The position numbers and the translations under genes were made by a program. From positions 452,127-516,126 of the forward strand of contig MNCI01015984.1 of NCBI GenBank assembly GCA_015680685.1: a DNA stretch of 64,000 nucleotides. The letters run 5' to 3'. Numbering within the stretch: the stretch's first letter is position 1; the number at the start of each line of letters is the position of its first letter. The DNA comes from Gnetum montanum (Eukaryota; Streptophyta; Gnetopsida; Gnetales; Gnetaceae). The notes below the pieces were generated by a model, which did no database searches, was not told where the DNA came from, and saw only the letters and a program-made list of their open reading frames with translations. Positions 22,185-34,043 of the stretch are shown here, in pieces.

Positions 22185-22445
22185 CTCCGGTGGCTTAAAA
22201 GGGCAAGGATCGATTGATGAGGACTCGTGATGGAATGTAGGTGCGTTGGGAAAGGTTAGGTAGAAAAAATGGCAAAAACTCCCCTCAATTTGGACTCCAA
22301 ATGATGAAAAATGAAGAAGTGCAATGGGGTATATATAGGGATTAGATGCTGTGTCAACGGGGCCGCGTATATGTAGTCACTGCATCGATGGGTACTCGTC
22401 AACGCAGGGGTGTTCACCTGTTGACCAGCGTTGACCAACCCATAA
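22185..22445 (-). promoter_or_regulatory. Copy B: U3-like internal promoter and 5' leader of ORF3
   Basis: Minus strand: GTTGACC and GTTGACG motifs with an ATCGATG palindrome (about 22355-22440), then TATATATA at 22337-22330, then about 115 bases of leader to the intron donor. On the plus strand ATCGATGGGTACTCGTCAACG (22384 on) closely follows GTCGATGGGCCCACGTTGACG in the copy B LTR (31137 on), same orientation. So ORF3 appears to have its own U3-like promoter. Confidence 0.6.
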
Positions 22446-23814
22446 AAAGCCCAAAATGATGAATTTGAAACTCCAAATTGAGGCAGTTGAAGCACGTGAA
22501 AGGCATGAATATAGCTAAGGACATGAGGAAGAGAATTAAATACGAAAAAGAGACAAAAAGAGGAGAACAAGACTCAAAAAGAACTCCACGAGGAATAAAT
22601 CGAGCGATGGAACCCAAAAACTAGTCAACCATGAAATCCAAAGGAAGAGAGACTTAACAAGCGGGACCAAGGAAATGCAAGTGGGTCCTTCCCATAGCAG
22701 GTCATAGCCTTAGTAGCCCTTGCATAGCCCTCAACACCAGGGTCTGTGGGCCCTAAGGCCAAGAAATGGTGTTCACTAGGTAAGACTCCGACCTAAGAGA
22801 TCCCACCAAGGCATGGAAAGTCCATGGATACCACGACACACTTTCATGACATAAAACAGGTAGTGAGGTGAGTGGCGGAGAGAATGGGATGAAAAGAGAG
22901 ATGAGAGAATGGTATTCCGTTTGTCGATCATAGGAAACCCCATGTGGAGATGTGGTTAAGTGACCCGATAGAACTGTTTCAAAGTTCAGACCCAAAACCA
23001 TCTGCATTCAGTGACATCGCAGCAATAGACGAAGTCTTGGCCATCCCCAAGGAAGTAAGAATGACCTCCTAGAGAACCTCCACTCCAACAAACATGAGAA
23101 GAAGGAAGTGAAATGGGACAAAGTTAGAGGGGACCAAGGAAGTCCCATAACTAGTGTGTGTGGCCCGTGAGAGGCAGTCTAAGGGGTGTGCTTTGAATTC
23201 CCCTGCGATTCGTTTTTCTTTTGTTTTGTGTGAGGGAACCACACCATGCGAAGTCCCATGCGTGTTTGCATGCATCTGACCAAGGGGTATGCTTTGAATC
23301 CTCATTTTATTTGTTTATTTTGTTTGTGTGTTTTTTTTTCGTGTTTTTTTTTGAATTTTTGAATTTTTTCAGTGAGGACCACACCATGCAAGGTCGGACT
23401 GCCTAGAAGCTTTCGTGGAGAGAGACTTGGAGTGGGAGGAAATCCGTAAAGACACATCGGCAACCTAGTGAACAGAACAGAACAACGACTAAAGCGTTCC
23501 CCTTGAAGTCACATCCAATTCAAACCATTGGGCCATCCCTCAATCTAAAAACTATACAAATCACACATTAATTAAAATGTTGTTAAGGTAAGGGGTTGCA
23601 TGTGCTCAACAGAATGGAAACCATGGAGTGGGTGAATGGGTGGATGACGTGAACTCACTACCGATTTTATGAGTGGAAGGTAGGCGTAAAGTCCAAAAAG
23701 GAACCATGCGAGGGCAGAAACTAGACAATTAGGTAGATGAGAGTACATTACCCATCACAACGAAAACCATCCGCGCCAAATATTTAAAGACAATAAGACA
23801 ACAGATTAGCAATT
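22446..23814 (-). other. Copy B: 3' noncoding spacer
   Basis: Aligns with copy A 10080-11444 at high identity, including the two direct ~100-bp units (about 23180-23280 and 23283-23400). No reading frame that is conserved between the copies. It contains GGGAAGGACCCAC on the minus strand (near 22685), matching TTTGGGGAGGACCCAC in E3, E4 and E7. Confidence 0.7.
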
Positions 23815-23955
23815 ACGCAAAAAGGGAAAACATTTATAAAGAAATGAAAAATAAGTAAAGAAAGAAAAAAATGTACAAAGAAGTGGCAAATGTATAAACA
23901 ATGGTGAAAAACAAAAAAGTGTAAAACAAAAAAAGTGTAAAATAAAAAATGACAA
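23815..23955 (-). repeat. Copy B: T-rich tract after integrase
   Basis: Counterpart of 11445-11580, with a small internal duplication of AAAAAAGTGTAAAA-like sequence (23915-23950). It follows the integrase frame directly. Confidence 0.7.
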
Positions 23956-24121
23956 AATGGAAAGGGGTGTAGTGGAATGGATCAGCAGGGATGATGGTCT
24001 CCCCCAAAACTGGGTGGAAAGAAGGAGATGCAAAAAATGGAGCATGGTTGACTAGGCGATGAAGAGTTGGTTGCATTGATTGAGTGGAGTTCGTGGAAAG
24101 GTTTCAGTTATTGGTGGTTGA

Positions 24122-25460
24122 CTAACTGTGTTCTGGTGGGGTCCGCAGGTTTGTGGATGAGCAAGGCCCTAGATGGGAAGGTTTTAGAGATAATGTAAGG
24201 TCCCTTCCACAATGTTTGAAACTTGGTCGGTTGGGATACATGTGAGGGGTTCTAATACAGTACTTTGTCACCACATCTGAATGAGACCTTTCGAATCCAA
24301 AGATCATGGCATTTTTTGTTGTAGGCCTTGTGGATCTCATTGGAGGATAGGGCCACTAATCGGTTCTCATCTAGCACACTTAGATTGATCAGTCGTTCAC
24401 GTTGTGCTAGTGGTAGGTCAAGGCCTAAGTCACTGGCAGTGGATAGTGTGCAGAGTTCAACCTGAATGGGAAGTGTTGGCAACTTTCTGTACACTAACTC
24501 ATAGGGAGAGTACCCTATAGGAAGTTTCCAAGTGGAGCGATAGGCCCATCGGGCATCGTTAAGCTTAGTGATCCAATCCCTCCTGTATTTGCTGATGGTT
24601 TCTGTAAGGATCTTGGTGATCTCCCTATTAGTGACTTTGGCTTGCCCGTTGGCTTGGGGGTGATAGGGAGTTGTGAATTTATGTGTTACCCCTAAGCGTT
24701 GCATGAGTTTTCGAAAAGTGACACCCGTAAAGTGAGTTCCATTATCAAAAATGAGTGCACGTGGCACTTCAAGCCTATTAATGATTTGTTGTTGGACAAA
24801 TCATGCGGTGGTGTTGGAAGAACAATCGACGATGGCTGCTGCTTCAACCCACTTTGTGCAGTAGTCCACAGTGATGATGATATATGCCTTTCCGTTGGAC
24901 AGGGGTGTGACGGGTCCCATGAAGTCGATACCCCAAATGTCAAAGGGCTCTAGTGGCTGGATCCACTGTTGAGGTCCCTCTAATTGTGCTATCATCCCAC
25001 TGTCCCTCTAGCATCATTTGCAGGAGCAAGTGAACCATTGTGCATCCCTAAAGATAGTGGGCCAATAATACCCTGCAAGTAGGATCTTAATGGTAGTGCG
25101 GCGTCCTGCATAGTGGCCCCCACAAGGGCCCTCATGAGCATCCTAGAGGACGCGAAGCATGTCATCATCAGGGACACACCATCGAACCAAGCCATCTATG
25201 CACACCTTGTAAAGGTGATCTTTGATTTCCATGAAATGCTTGGCCTTATGGAGAAACTGTTGTTTGTGCCGATGATTCCACTCCTTAAGCAGCTCCTGGG
25301 TTGTGAGGTAGGTGAGGATGCGGTTGAACCAAGGGGATTCCTTGGTTTCTTGAGGATCAACCACGCCTGTGAAGAGGAGTTCATTTGGAAATTGGTTAGA
25401 TAAGGGCTCCTCCTCTTCTACGTCATCCCATTGCAACTGAGACAAGTGGTTAGCAACCAC
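24122..25460 (-). pseudogene. Copy B integrase
   Basis: Minus-strand order: LYKVCIDGLVRWCVP near 25200, HEGPCGGHYAG near 25130 and a Cys pair (HHCC finger), core WGIDFMGPV near 24920 with the first Asp intact, IFDNGTHF near 24750 with the second Asp, and QAKVTNREI where the third acid is Lys (codon at 24638-24636) against Glu in copy A and E4. The C-terminal part runs WAYRSTWKLPIGYSPYELVY near 24520 and DKVLY near 24260. Longer open stretches than copy A, but the lost Glu and stops make it inactive. Confidence 0.9.
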
Positions 25461-26860
25461 ATTCTTAGTCCCCTTCCATTTACCATGGTAAGATCAAACT
25501 CCTGAAGAATCACCAGCCACCGGATAATGTTGGGGCTCACCGTTGGTTTGTTCATTAGGAACCAGATAGCACTATGGTTAGTATGCACGAACACCTCATA
25601 TCCGAGCACATAGTGCCAGAATTTGTCCAAGGCAAACACCACTACCATCAACTTCTTTTCAGTGGTGGTGTAGTTCAACTAAACACCCATAATACTACGG
25701 CTTGCATGGTGGATATAATAAGGACGTTTCTGCTCATCACATTGTGTAAGCATGGCTCCCATGACGAAGTTGGATGCATCCGTCATAATGTGAAAGGGTC
25801 TGGACTAATTAGGGGCTCGTAGAACTGGAGTTTCTACGAGTTTTTGTTTTAGCACTTGGAATGCAGATTCACACTCCTTGGTCTAGATGAACGAAGCGAC
25901 CTTCTTTGTCAGCTCTACCAACGGCTTAGCGATCTTCGAGAAGTTTTCAATGAATCATCGGTAGTAACCAGTGTGTCCAAGGAATGATCGAACATCTTTG
26001 ATGGTACTTGGTTGGTGGGTGATTCCTTGGATAACATTGATCTTTTTAGGATCTACGCTGATCCTTGTTTGTGAGATGCGATGCCCCAACATAATGCCTT
26101 CTTGGACCATCAAATGGATTTTCTGCCAATTGAGCCGCAAATTGGTGTCTACACACCGTTTGAGAACCTACTCAAGATGGTCCAAGGCTTGCTCAAACGT
26201 GGCTCCATAGGTGGAGAATTCATCCATGAAGACTTCTACACCATTGCCAATTTGTTGCTGAAAAATGCTTAGGACAAGGCGTTGGAACGTAGCAGGCACA
26301 TTGCACAGGCCAAAGGGCATCTTCTTGTATGTGAAAGTCCCCCATGGACTCGTGAAAGTAGTTTTGGCCTAGTCATTTGGTGCTATTTGGATTTGGTTAT
26401 AACCACTATAACCATCCAAAAAGCTGTAGTAGTGGTGCCCAGCTATGGTATCCAACACCTGGTCCACAATTGGGAGCGGGAAGTGGTCCTTGAAGGGTGC
26501 CTTATTGAGCAACCAGAAATCAATACAGACCCTCCACTTGCCACCTTTCTTGGGCACGATAACGAGTGGGCTAACCCATTCACTATCGGTGACAGAATAA
26601 AAAATCCCGCCTTTAGCAACTGTTCGATTTCATCTTTTACAACCTTCTTCAATTTGGGATTCAACCATCTTTGTGGCTGTCGTCATGGCTTCATGGAAGG
26701 GTCAAGATAGATCTGATGCTAGCAAACCCTAGGATCAACTCTAGTCAACTCAGGATATGACCATGCGAATGTAGCAGCCCATTTGTTTACCACCTCCAAC
26801 AACTTCTTCTTCTGTTCTGGAGTAAGGGTGGCATTAATGATCCATTTTGCAAAAATGCAT
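25461..26860 (-). pseudogene. Copy B reverse transcriptase and RNase H
   Basis: Aligned with copy A over its length. Minus strand: LNPKLKKVVKDEIEQLL near 26650, a frameshift just after it, GGKWRVCIDFWLLNK near 26540, FLDGYSGYNQIQIAPND near 26400, then FMDEFSTYG at about 26216-26230. Here the second catalytic Asp is Glu, while copy A has FMDD. RNase H region: PFHIMTDASNF near 25780 and LNYTTTEKKLMVVVF near 25660. It retains fewer stops than the E4 remnants. Confidence 0.9.
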
Positions 26861-27790
26861 ACTCTAAGTGAGCCGGTAAAGACTTTAACTCCAGGGGCTC
26901 TTATTTGAAGCTCTTAGGGATTTCTAGTTGTCCCCAATCATCTTGGTCATCAACAGTGATGAATTATTGATGAATCTCTTCCATTTCATCTCTACTATCA
27001 ATGTAGGCTTGTACAAGCCCCTCTAATGGTTTCATGCACAATATGCTGCTAGTGTTAGCTGTCAGCCACTGGGTGCCTTCTTGGTTAGTGGCTACTATGT
27101 ACAGGAATTGTTGAACAGGTGATTCCTCGATACATTGGCTGCATGCTTAAAGGGATATCCGCTTAGTGGACCATAATTATTGCACACAGTTGCACCTTGA
27201 GTCATTGTATGCAATGAATGGAACGTGTTTCTTCTCGACCTTCTTGAAAGGATTTTCCTTGGAAATTTCAAGGGATAGATTGCGGAGGCCTAGTCGTGCG
27301 TCCACCGTGCTTAGTCAGGCCCTTCCCATGATGATTGATAAGTTCCCCTTGCAGTTCTCTACACGGATGACCAAGAAATCAATAGGGTAGGACCACCCAC
27401 AAACGGTGGTCACAATGTCCTCTACCAATCCCAAGGGAATGGTGATGGACTGGTCTACCAACTCAAGCCGAATGTTTCTCTTCTTTAGCGGGGGTAGGTT
27501 CCAGTTTTTGTACATATCATGAGAGATCAAATTGACCTTTGATCCTAAGTCTAGAAGAGCTTTGCATGGCTCATTCCCTACCACCTAAAGATAGATGAGG
27601 GGGCTTCCCGAATTATTCAATTTTTGGGGAAGGTGACCTGCTTTGATCTAGTCGGTCACAGCATGCATGTGCATGACCGTCTGGACATTGGAGTGTTGTT
27701 GCTATTGGCTTGGAGGCTACTCTGGCGGTGGAATAATGGAGGCGCTTGTAGGTTCAAAGGCATAGGCCACATGTGTATGCGAGGGTATGT
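26861..27790 (-). pseudogene. Copy B protease and linker to RT
   Basis: Protease motif KALLDLGSKVNLIS near 27535-27575 keeps the catalytic Asp but has Leu for Ser/Thr in the triad, like E3. It is followed by SITIPLGLVEDIVTTV near 27430 and LSIIMGRA near 27320. The linker (26861-27300) has stops. Confidence 0.82.
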
Positions 27791-30139
27791 TCAAAGTGTT
27801 GGGTTGAAAAAGGGACGTTTCAGTGGTTTGGATTCCGATCCACTCGGCTGAGGTGCCGGTTGTAAGTTAACAGCCCTCGTAGCATTTCGTTGCTGCGGCT
27901 GTGGTGATATCTCTCCTTGCATCGAAGCTGCAGGTGGCAGTTGAGTGGGATGTGATGGAGGAGTGGTAGGAGAAGGTGATGGAGGGTATAAGAGATGTGG
28001 GTTTTCCCCTCGAGGTGATGGAGATTGAGGGCAAAAATACTCCGAGGGGTGGTAATGACTTTGAAAGGCCACATGGCTAGAAGAGTCCCTTAGAGAGACC
28101 GGTTGCTGAACATAGTACCCATAAGGATCTGGCTGTTTGTAAGGGTACTGCTGCCTTGGAGGTGGCATCCCCCATGTTTTTGGGTGCTGCCACTATTGGA
28201 AGTATTCATACAATTACGGTGGTAATCCACTTGGATAGTATCCTTGCTGCTGCTAGTGGAATCGCCTAGAATTGCCTTGTGGATAAGGCAGCCTTTGGGG
28301 TGTTTGCCTTTGTGCCAAGTAGGGGTTTAATGCGTACACCCCAGACTCTTGAAGATGTGACACCATAGGACAACATCCCGTAGGATGTTCATATTGGCAT
28401 ATGCCACATTCATCTTCCTCCTCGGTGTCAAAGTCTGCAACCTGCTTTGCTACAGCAACCTTGCCCTTTCCCTTATATTGGGCACGTTCAGCTTCCTTCT
28501 TCCTGCGTTGATCACGGTCATTACCTTGTGCTTTGGACTCCTCTACGATTTTCAACACGCTTTGAACCCTTTCATCCAAAGAGTCCCACATCTTATCAAC
28601 CTTTGCCAAAATTTTAGATGTGAACTTTTGTAACGGTAAAGTCTTTCGGTTTACCGCTGCTTCCAGCGATGACTCTTCCTCCTCATCACAAAAATGGACT
28701 TCCCTTTTTCTGAGGGAAGGATCCCGGTTGAATTCTTCTGCACTCTCCTTTTTTCTGAGTTCTCCTTCCTTCTTGGCTACCTATTCAATGAGGCGTTGCA
28801 ACTGATGGACCCTTAGCTTTGACAATCGCCCTTGGGCGTACACGCCAAGGATATTTCACATTTCAAAATGGAGCCCATCAATGATGTGGTGAAGCTATTC
28901 CCTCTTAGAGTAATCATGACAAGGGCACCGATGCAACAACAAGTAGTACCTACTCATGGCAGCATCCAAGGGTTCATGATTTCCTTGTTTCTAACCTTGG
29001 ATTTGCCATCTCAGGTTTGCCACTTTGGAGTACGTTTGATATTTGTCATTGAAAATTTCAAGCATCGTACTCCATCTTCTGATTGATTCCAGCTCCAAGG
29101 ACCGATACCAACTTTTAGCTTCTTTGATGAGTGTGTGAGGGGATAGCTTCAGCCTTTGCTAGTCATTGTCAATGTTTTGTAGGGTGTAGGCATCATGGAA
29201 CGTCTGCTGGTGGGTCTACGGATCACAGTTGTATCTCCCTTCAAATATGGGGATGTTGCTCATATCAACATGCTTGATCTGGCTATCCTTTATGTGCCTA
29301 CTAGGAATTTGAACTGCCTTAGAGATCTGGAGCATACTCCGGGTAGCCAACAATGGCTCATCTGAATCATAGTCCTGCTGAGGACCATGACGTCTGTGAC
29401 AATTCCGGCTATCTCTCCTTTCATGCCAGCGAGCATCACGTGATGGCTCACGTGTTTCCTAGTGTTTCTCCTTCTGATCCTTCTGAACCTTTTTGCCCCC
29501 ATCCTTTTGCTTCCTCCTATCTCAGTTATGATTAGAGCCTGAGCTGGATGAAGGAGAAGGAGAGCGAGAGGATGGAGAAGAAGGAGAGGGATCTCTTCCT
29601 CTACCTCGATGATGATCCTGATCGTCCTATTCATCCTTGCTATGTGAACCTCCATCCCATTGGGAATCTTGGCCATCTAGATGCTTGGAATGAATCATGG
29701 ATTGGAGGACCTAGTGCCCCAGGGGAAGTTCGGTTGAATGGGTGTCATGAAAGATGGGATCTCCATCGTCTGGCAGCCCTTGCGAGAATAAGGGGTTATT
29801 GAATTGTTTCCTCTTCAGCTGTTCATATCTGTCTGCCTGCTACTAATCTCTTGCTCTTTGAGCCTCAATGGGACAATAGTCTCGGTAGTCATGGTCATCC
29901 ATGACATACTCCACTCCAAGGTTCTGGATGCCCAATTTGCCAATATTGTGAAATAGCATCACAGGAGCCTATCGGTCGAGAGAGTCTACAATATTGCCCT
30001 CCATGTCCCACCATCGTAGATGCTCATCCTGATGTAGGATGAATGTGAAATTAGGGACATACTCATCATGATGCTTGTACATCACCTGACACTCTTATGG
30101 CACCGATGGGATGGATATCTCCTTCCTGTGAGAAGACAT
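27791..30139 (-). pseudogene. gag: Copy B gag
   Basis: Start ATG at 30139-30137 (MSSHRKEI). Parts in order: N-terminal block near 30010; Ser/Arg-rich stretch (PSPSSPSSRSPSPSSSSGS, 29530-29590) with basic sequence after it; capsid-like region with LEIFNDKYQTYSKV near 29040; Glu-rich helical part near 28770; Cys cluster CGICQYEHPTGCCP near 28370-28410; Pro/Gln/Tyr-rich tail (MPPPRQQYPYKQPDPYGYY near 28130). The internal spacing equals copy A. Stops at scattered Gln/Trp positions. Confidence 0.88.
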
Positions 30140-30288
30140 GCTGGACGTTAGATGGTCCACATAATCGATGTACCTTAATATTTATTTTTAATTTTCCTAG
30201 CATGCGTAAATATTTCTATCCTGGGTCCGTTCCAATGAGTTGAATGATAATTTCACTAAGGTTAGATGATGCATGTAACACTTAACAA

Positions 30289-30306
30289 TCCCCGACAACG
30301 GTGCCA
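30289..30306 (-). promoter_or_regulatory. Copy B primer-binding site (tRNA-Asp type)
   Basis: Minus strand TGGCACCGTTGTCGGGGA, one base from the LTR end; 16 of 18 match to the tRNA-Asp complement. Confidence 0.88.
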
Positions 30307-30307
30307 A

Positions 30308-31224
30308 TGATGAGCTGCTAGGTACCCCTATGCCCAACCATATGAATCACGAGCATTCACACGCAACCCGGTCAAATTCTGTAGACTGTAAGTACTTAAC
30401 ATACACCAGACTCTAACCAGTGAAACTCTGGGTTAGAACGGTCATTGTCTTCCTAACCTCACTTATGATGTTCCATTTACGATGGTTAAGTGAGACTAGG
30501 GATAATGATTTTTATAGCTTTTTGCATATCTTTTGGCGGCTAATTTAAGGTATGAAAGGTAAGGAATAAACTATTATCTAATCTCTAATTATCCTAACTT
30601 GCATTCTAACTATTCCTAGCATAAGTATCTGGTCCCATTTTCCAAGCACGTTCTGAGCATCTCCTAACACTTCTAGGCTACTAGATGTTAAGCATCACTG
30701 GGTTTACCAAGTGTTTGATTTACGTTCAATATGGTCGTACTTATGGCCTTTACAAACTACGAATGAACAATAGTAGTTAAGATAATAATAATAGAAACTT
30801 AAGTAATTAACATGTAACTAACAAAGCATAAATATATTAAACTACTGAATGCATAAAATAGCTAAGTCCAAATGCTGCAAGGAATGCTTGAATAGTTCAT
30901 CTTTATTGCCGTTACGCCAATGGGCTCAGATACATCAATGCTCAAATAAAGAGCCGATCACTTTTCTTACACCTGCTGCAGGCACTTGGAAAATATTCTA
31001 TCTCCTATGAGAACAAATTGCAAGAGCTTCGCTACAACTAACTGAAAGATGCCTAAATGAGGCGGAAGGCCCTCTTATTTATAGGCTGAGAAAGGTGGTT
31101 GTGTAAACAGGGCCACGTTGATGCAGGAAGGCTACGTCGATGGGCCCACGTTGACGTGGAAGGCATGTCAATGGGCCTGCGTCAACGCGGCCTAGTCGAC
31201 GTAGGACTTAATGACACTTCATCA
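30308..31224 (-). repeat. Copy B 5' LTR
   Basis: 917 bp, pairs with 17928-18858. TATAAATA on the minus strand at 31083-31076. The U3 motif array of GTCGACG, GTTGACG and GTTGATG type spans about 31110-31205. Differences from the middle LTR are mostly C/T and G/A changes, as in methylated repeats. Its outer edge abuts GGTCC of the E4 integrase, the presumed target site. Confidence 0.88.
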
Positions 31225-32034
31225 GGTCCCATCATGCCTATGTCAAATGCAAAGGTGTATATAATAGTTGCGGCTAACTATTACACTAAGTGGGTAGAAG
31301 TAGCAACCTTCATCAACTATACATCAACTACTACTACTTGGTTTGTACAACAGAACATCATAAATAGGTTTGGTATGCCTCATGCATTAATTTCTGACAA
31401 TGAAATTCATTTCATAGGTGCCACTTTCTGAAAACTTATGCAATGCTTGGGGGTTGAGCACAAACTCATAACACCTTATCACCCTCAAGCCAATGGTCAA
31501 GCTGAAGTCGCTAATTAGGAGAATATGAAAATTTTAACATGTAGTATTAGCAAGTACCAAAGAGACTGGAGCACCAAACTAAACGAGGCCCTTTGGGGCT
31601 ATCACTCCACATAGAAGCTTACCATAGGTTATTCTCCCTATGAGCTCATGTACAGAAAACTACCAACACTGCCCATTTAATCCAAGCTCCATACACTCTC
31701 TATAGCTTGTGACCTTCACATGGATCTAAGTCTAGCATAAAAGGAAACATTAATGAACCTCAACTTGCTAGATGAAAATTGATTAATGACCTTGTCATCC
31801 AACAAAGTACATAAGGCATTCAACAAGAAATGCCATGACCTCAAAATAAGAAAAGTTAAGTTTCAACCAGGAGACAAGGTTCTCTACTGGAATCCTGCAC
31901 AAGTACCTCAACAAACCAAGTTTCAAATGTTGTGGGAAGGACCTTACATTATCAAAGATACTTTTCCATCTAGGGCCATGATCATATATAAACCCAACAA
32001 CCCAGACAAGAAGCAATTAGTCAACATCCAATAA
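31225..32034 (+). pseudogene. E4 integrase, C-terminal two thirds
   Basis: Begins in mid-core as GPIMPMSNAKVYIIVA, the position directly after the first catalytic Asp segment in copy B. It continues through ISDNEIHF near 31395 (second Asp), QAEVAN near 31498 (third acid kept), GYHSTXKLTIGYSPYELMY near 31600, and KVLYWNPAQVPQQTKFQ near 31880. Several stops. The missing N-terminal part was lost in the rearrangement at 10040. Confidence 0.88.
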
Positions 32035-32149
32035 CTGAAACATTTCCATGAGCCCAAGCCAACTAACTCAATAGACACCTCGTAAGATGTTTCAGATCTC
32101 CTCCTTCCAACATAGTCATGGGGGAGATGGCCATCCATACTGATACTTT

Positions 32150-32345
32150 AAGCAGATCCTTAGTCTTTCAACTTTGTGTTTTATACATTTTTGGTTTTAC
32201 AACTTTTTATTTTTCATATTCTTTGTTTTATATCTTTTTGTTTTTCAAGTTATTGATCTTTTCTAAGTTTTTGTTTTACACCATTGTTAGTATATAAAAT
32301 ATTTCTTAAATATCTTTTACCTTCTTTTATATTTTCTCATGTTTG
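32150..32345 (+). repeat. E4 T-rich tract after integrase
   Basis: TTTTTGGTTTTAC and TTTTTGTTTTTC-like units. It follows CATAGTCATGGGGGAGATGG (32102-32121), the same order as in E3. Confidence 0.75.
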
Positions 32346-34043
32346 GTGTGATTTTCTACTCTTTTTGCTAATAAGGTGCTAGGTACAATGGTAGTGTGCT
32401 ACTCGATGGTGGTTTGTATCATTTGTGATTTGATTATTGATGTCTGGTTTTTGACTTTGAATGTCGTTACTAATAACTAGGACATGGTTTCTTTTCATGT
32501 AATAGGTACTGAGTCCACATCATTCACCCATCCACACACTTTATGGCTTTCCTTGTTTTGGAAATGTGTAGTCCATTTTTCATTAATATAACTTTAATAA
32601 ATTTATGACTTGTGTAGTTTTTGGAATTGGGAAAGAGTCAAAGGTTCAAACAGGGTGTGGCTTCAAAGAGCTATGGTGTTCTTTATGCTTTTCCATTTTC
32701 CTGTGTGCAAGGGTGTTCTCATGAACTTCTCACCATTCCATGTCATTTCATAATAGGAAGTCGTATAAGTCCTTACATGGTGTGGTCCTCATAAAAAAAG
32801 ATGAGGATTCAAAGCACACCTCTTAGACCAAATAAAAAGGCTACAAACATTGGTTATGGGATTTGTCTTGTCTCCTCTAACCAAGGCCCTTTCTCACTTC
32901 CTACTTCTTCTCCAATTTACAATGGTGGTTGTTTTGTGGGAGCATTCTTGTGTCTCAGGGGATGGACTAGTCTTAGAATGTTGATGTGAAGTCACTGAAA
33001 GCAGATGGTTTTGGTCTGGACTAAGGATGGATCCTACTGAGTCATTTAATCACAAACTCCACAAGGGACTTCATGTGACCATAATTAAGAACTCCATTCC
33101 ATTCTCTCTCTCATCCATCTATGCTTTTCATGTCTCACCTCACTGCCAATTTCATGTTTTGATTCGATGTTCTAGTTTGATGTGTCGAAATTCTCAATCA
33201 GTTACTTCTAGGTTTTTGTACATAACCATTCGTAACAATTAATCATCCACGAAGTCCATGGACTCCTTGGTTTGAAGTTATGAAAGGGCATAAAAGGCCT
33301 ATGCCTGCTTTGGGGAGGACCCACTTACATATCTTTGATTTTGATTAAGTTAAGTTCTTTAACCTTAGACATTTTTACAATCGAATTCTTTTTATTTACC
33401 CCATTAGTGCCATCCAATTGTGTGCATCTTCACAACTATTTTTAGTGAATTCTTTCTTTTTATTGTTGTGAATTTCTATACCCTCTTTTTAGTATTCCTT
33501 GTGTTAAGCTTTTCTAAATTTTATGGACCGCTTCTCTTACCTAACCTATTTGTTAGTTTTACCACTAACATTATCAAGCAACCAATCTACTATCATCACA
33601 ACTTAGCTAGGTATAACCATTGACAAGACAAGGTATTCAACCACTATGTGTTAAAATTTATATACTAATCCTTAATTTTGTTGTGATTGTCATGGGAAGC
33701 ATGGACTAGAAGCAGGATTGTCTTCACCAAGGATGATGCAGCAATATCACTCACAAGAGATTGTTCATGACCACTGGATCTCTTCTACCGCTCCCTCATT
33801 CTTTTGTTGCCAAGAGGGATTGGATGTCCATTGAATCCAAGGGTGTTTTTTTGTTGTTGTCATGAACACCCAATTTTGTACACAATTGTAATGATGTATG
33901 CTTGGTCACTTCTGTATTTGTTTGTTTTCCCTGTGTCACTTTGCATGTCAGTCAAACATTCCATACCTCCTAATATATTTTGAAAGGAACTTGTTCCTCT
34001 TATTTTGTACTCAAGAACGAGTTTTCATTTAGTCATGGGGGTA
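32346..34043 (+). other. E4 3' noncoding region; ORF3 absent
   Basis: Shares landmarks with copies A and B: TCCACATCATTCACCCATCC (32514), GGTGTGGTCCTCAT...GATTCAAAGCACACC (32778-32820) and CTTTGGGGAGGACCCACTT (33309). After about 33660 I recognise no ORF3 block, only the terminal part: ACTTGTTCCTCTTATTTTGT near 33988 and CAAGAACGAGTTTTC before the purine tract ATGGGGGTA (34035-34043). ORF3 has been deleted or replaced here. Confidence 0.65.

Larger units (their letters stand above)
10041..31224 (-). mobile_element. A/B tandem: LTR - internal B - LTR - internal A (minus strand)
   Basis: Read on the minus strand: LTR 31224-30308, complete internal region B (30307-18859), a shared LTR 18858-17928, then internal region A (17927 to about 10041), which lacks ORF3 and a terminal LTR. 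The middle LTR has a purine tract at its 5' edge (so it is the 3' LTR of B) and a PBS at its 3' edge (so it is the 5' LTR of A). A and B align over about 7.9 kb at an offset near 12.38 kb. The array sits in the E4 integrase gene. Confidence 0.88.

Noticed and set aside
18900-22300. Region between copies A and B as a captured host gene
   Set aside because: Its blocks recur in E3 and E7 at the same position in the element, so it is part of the retrotransposon family, not a capture in this copy.
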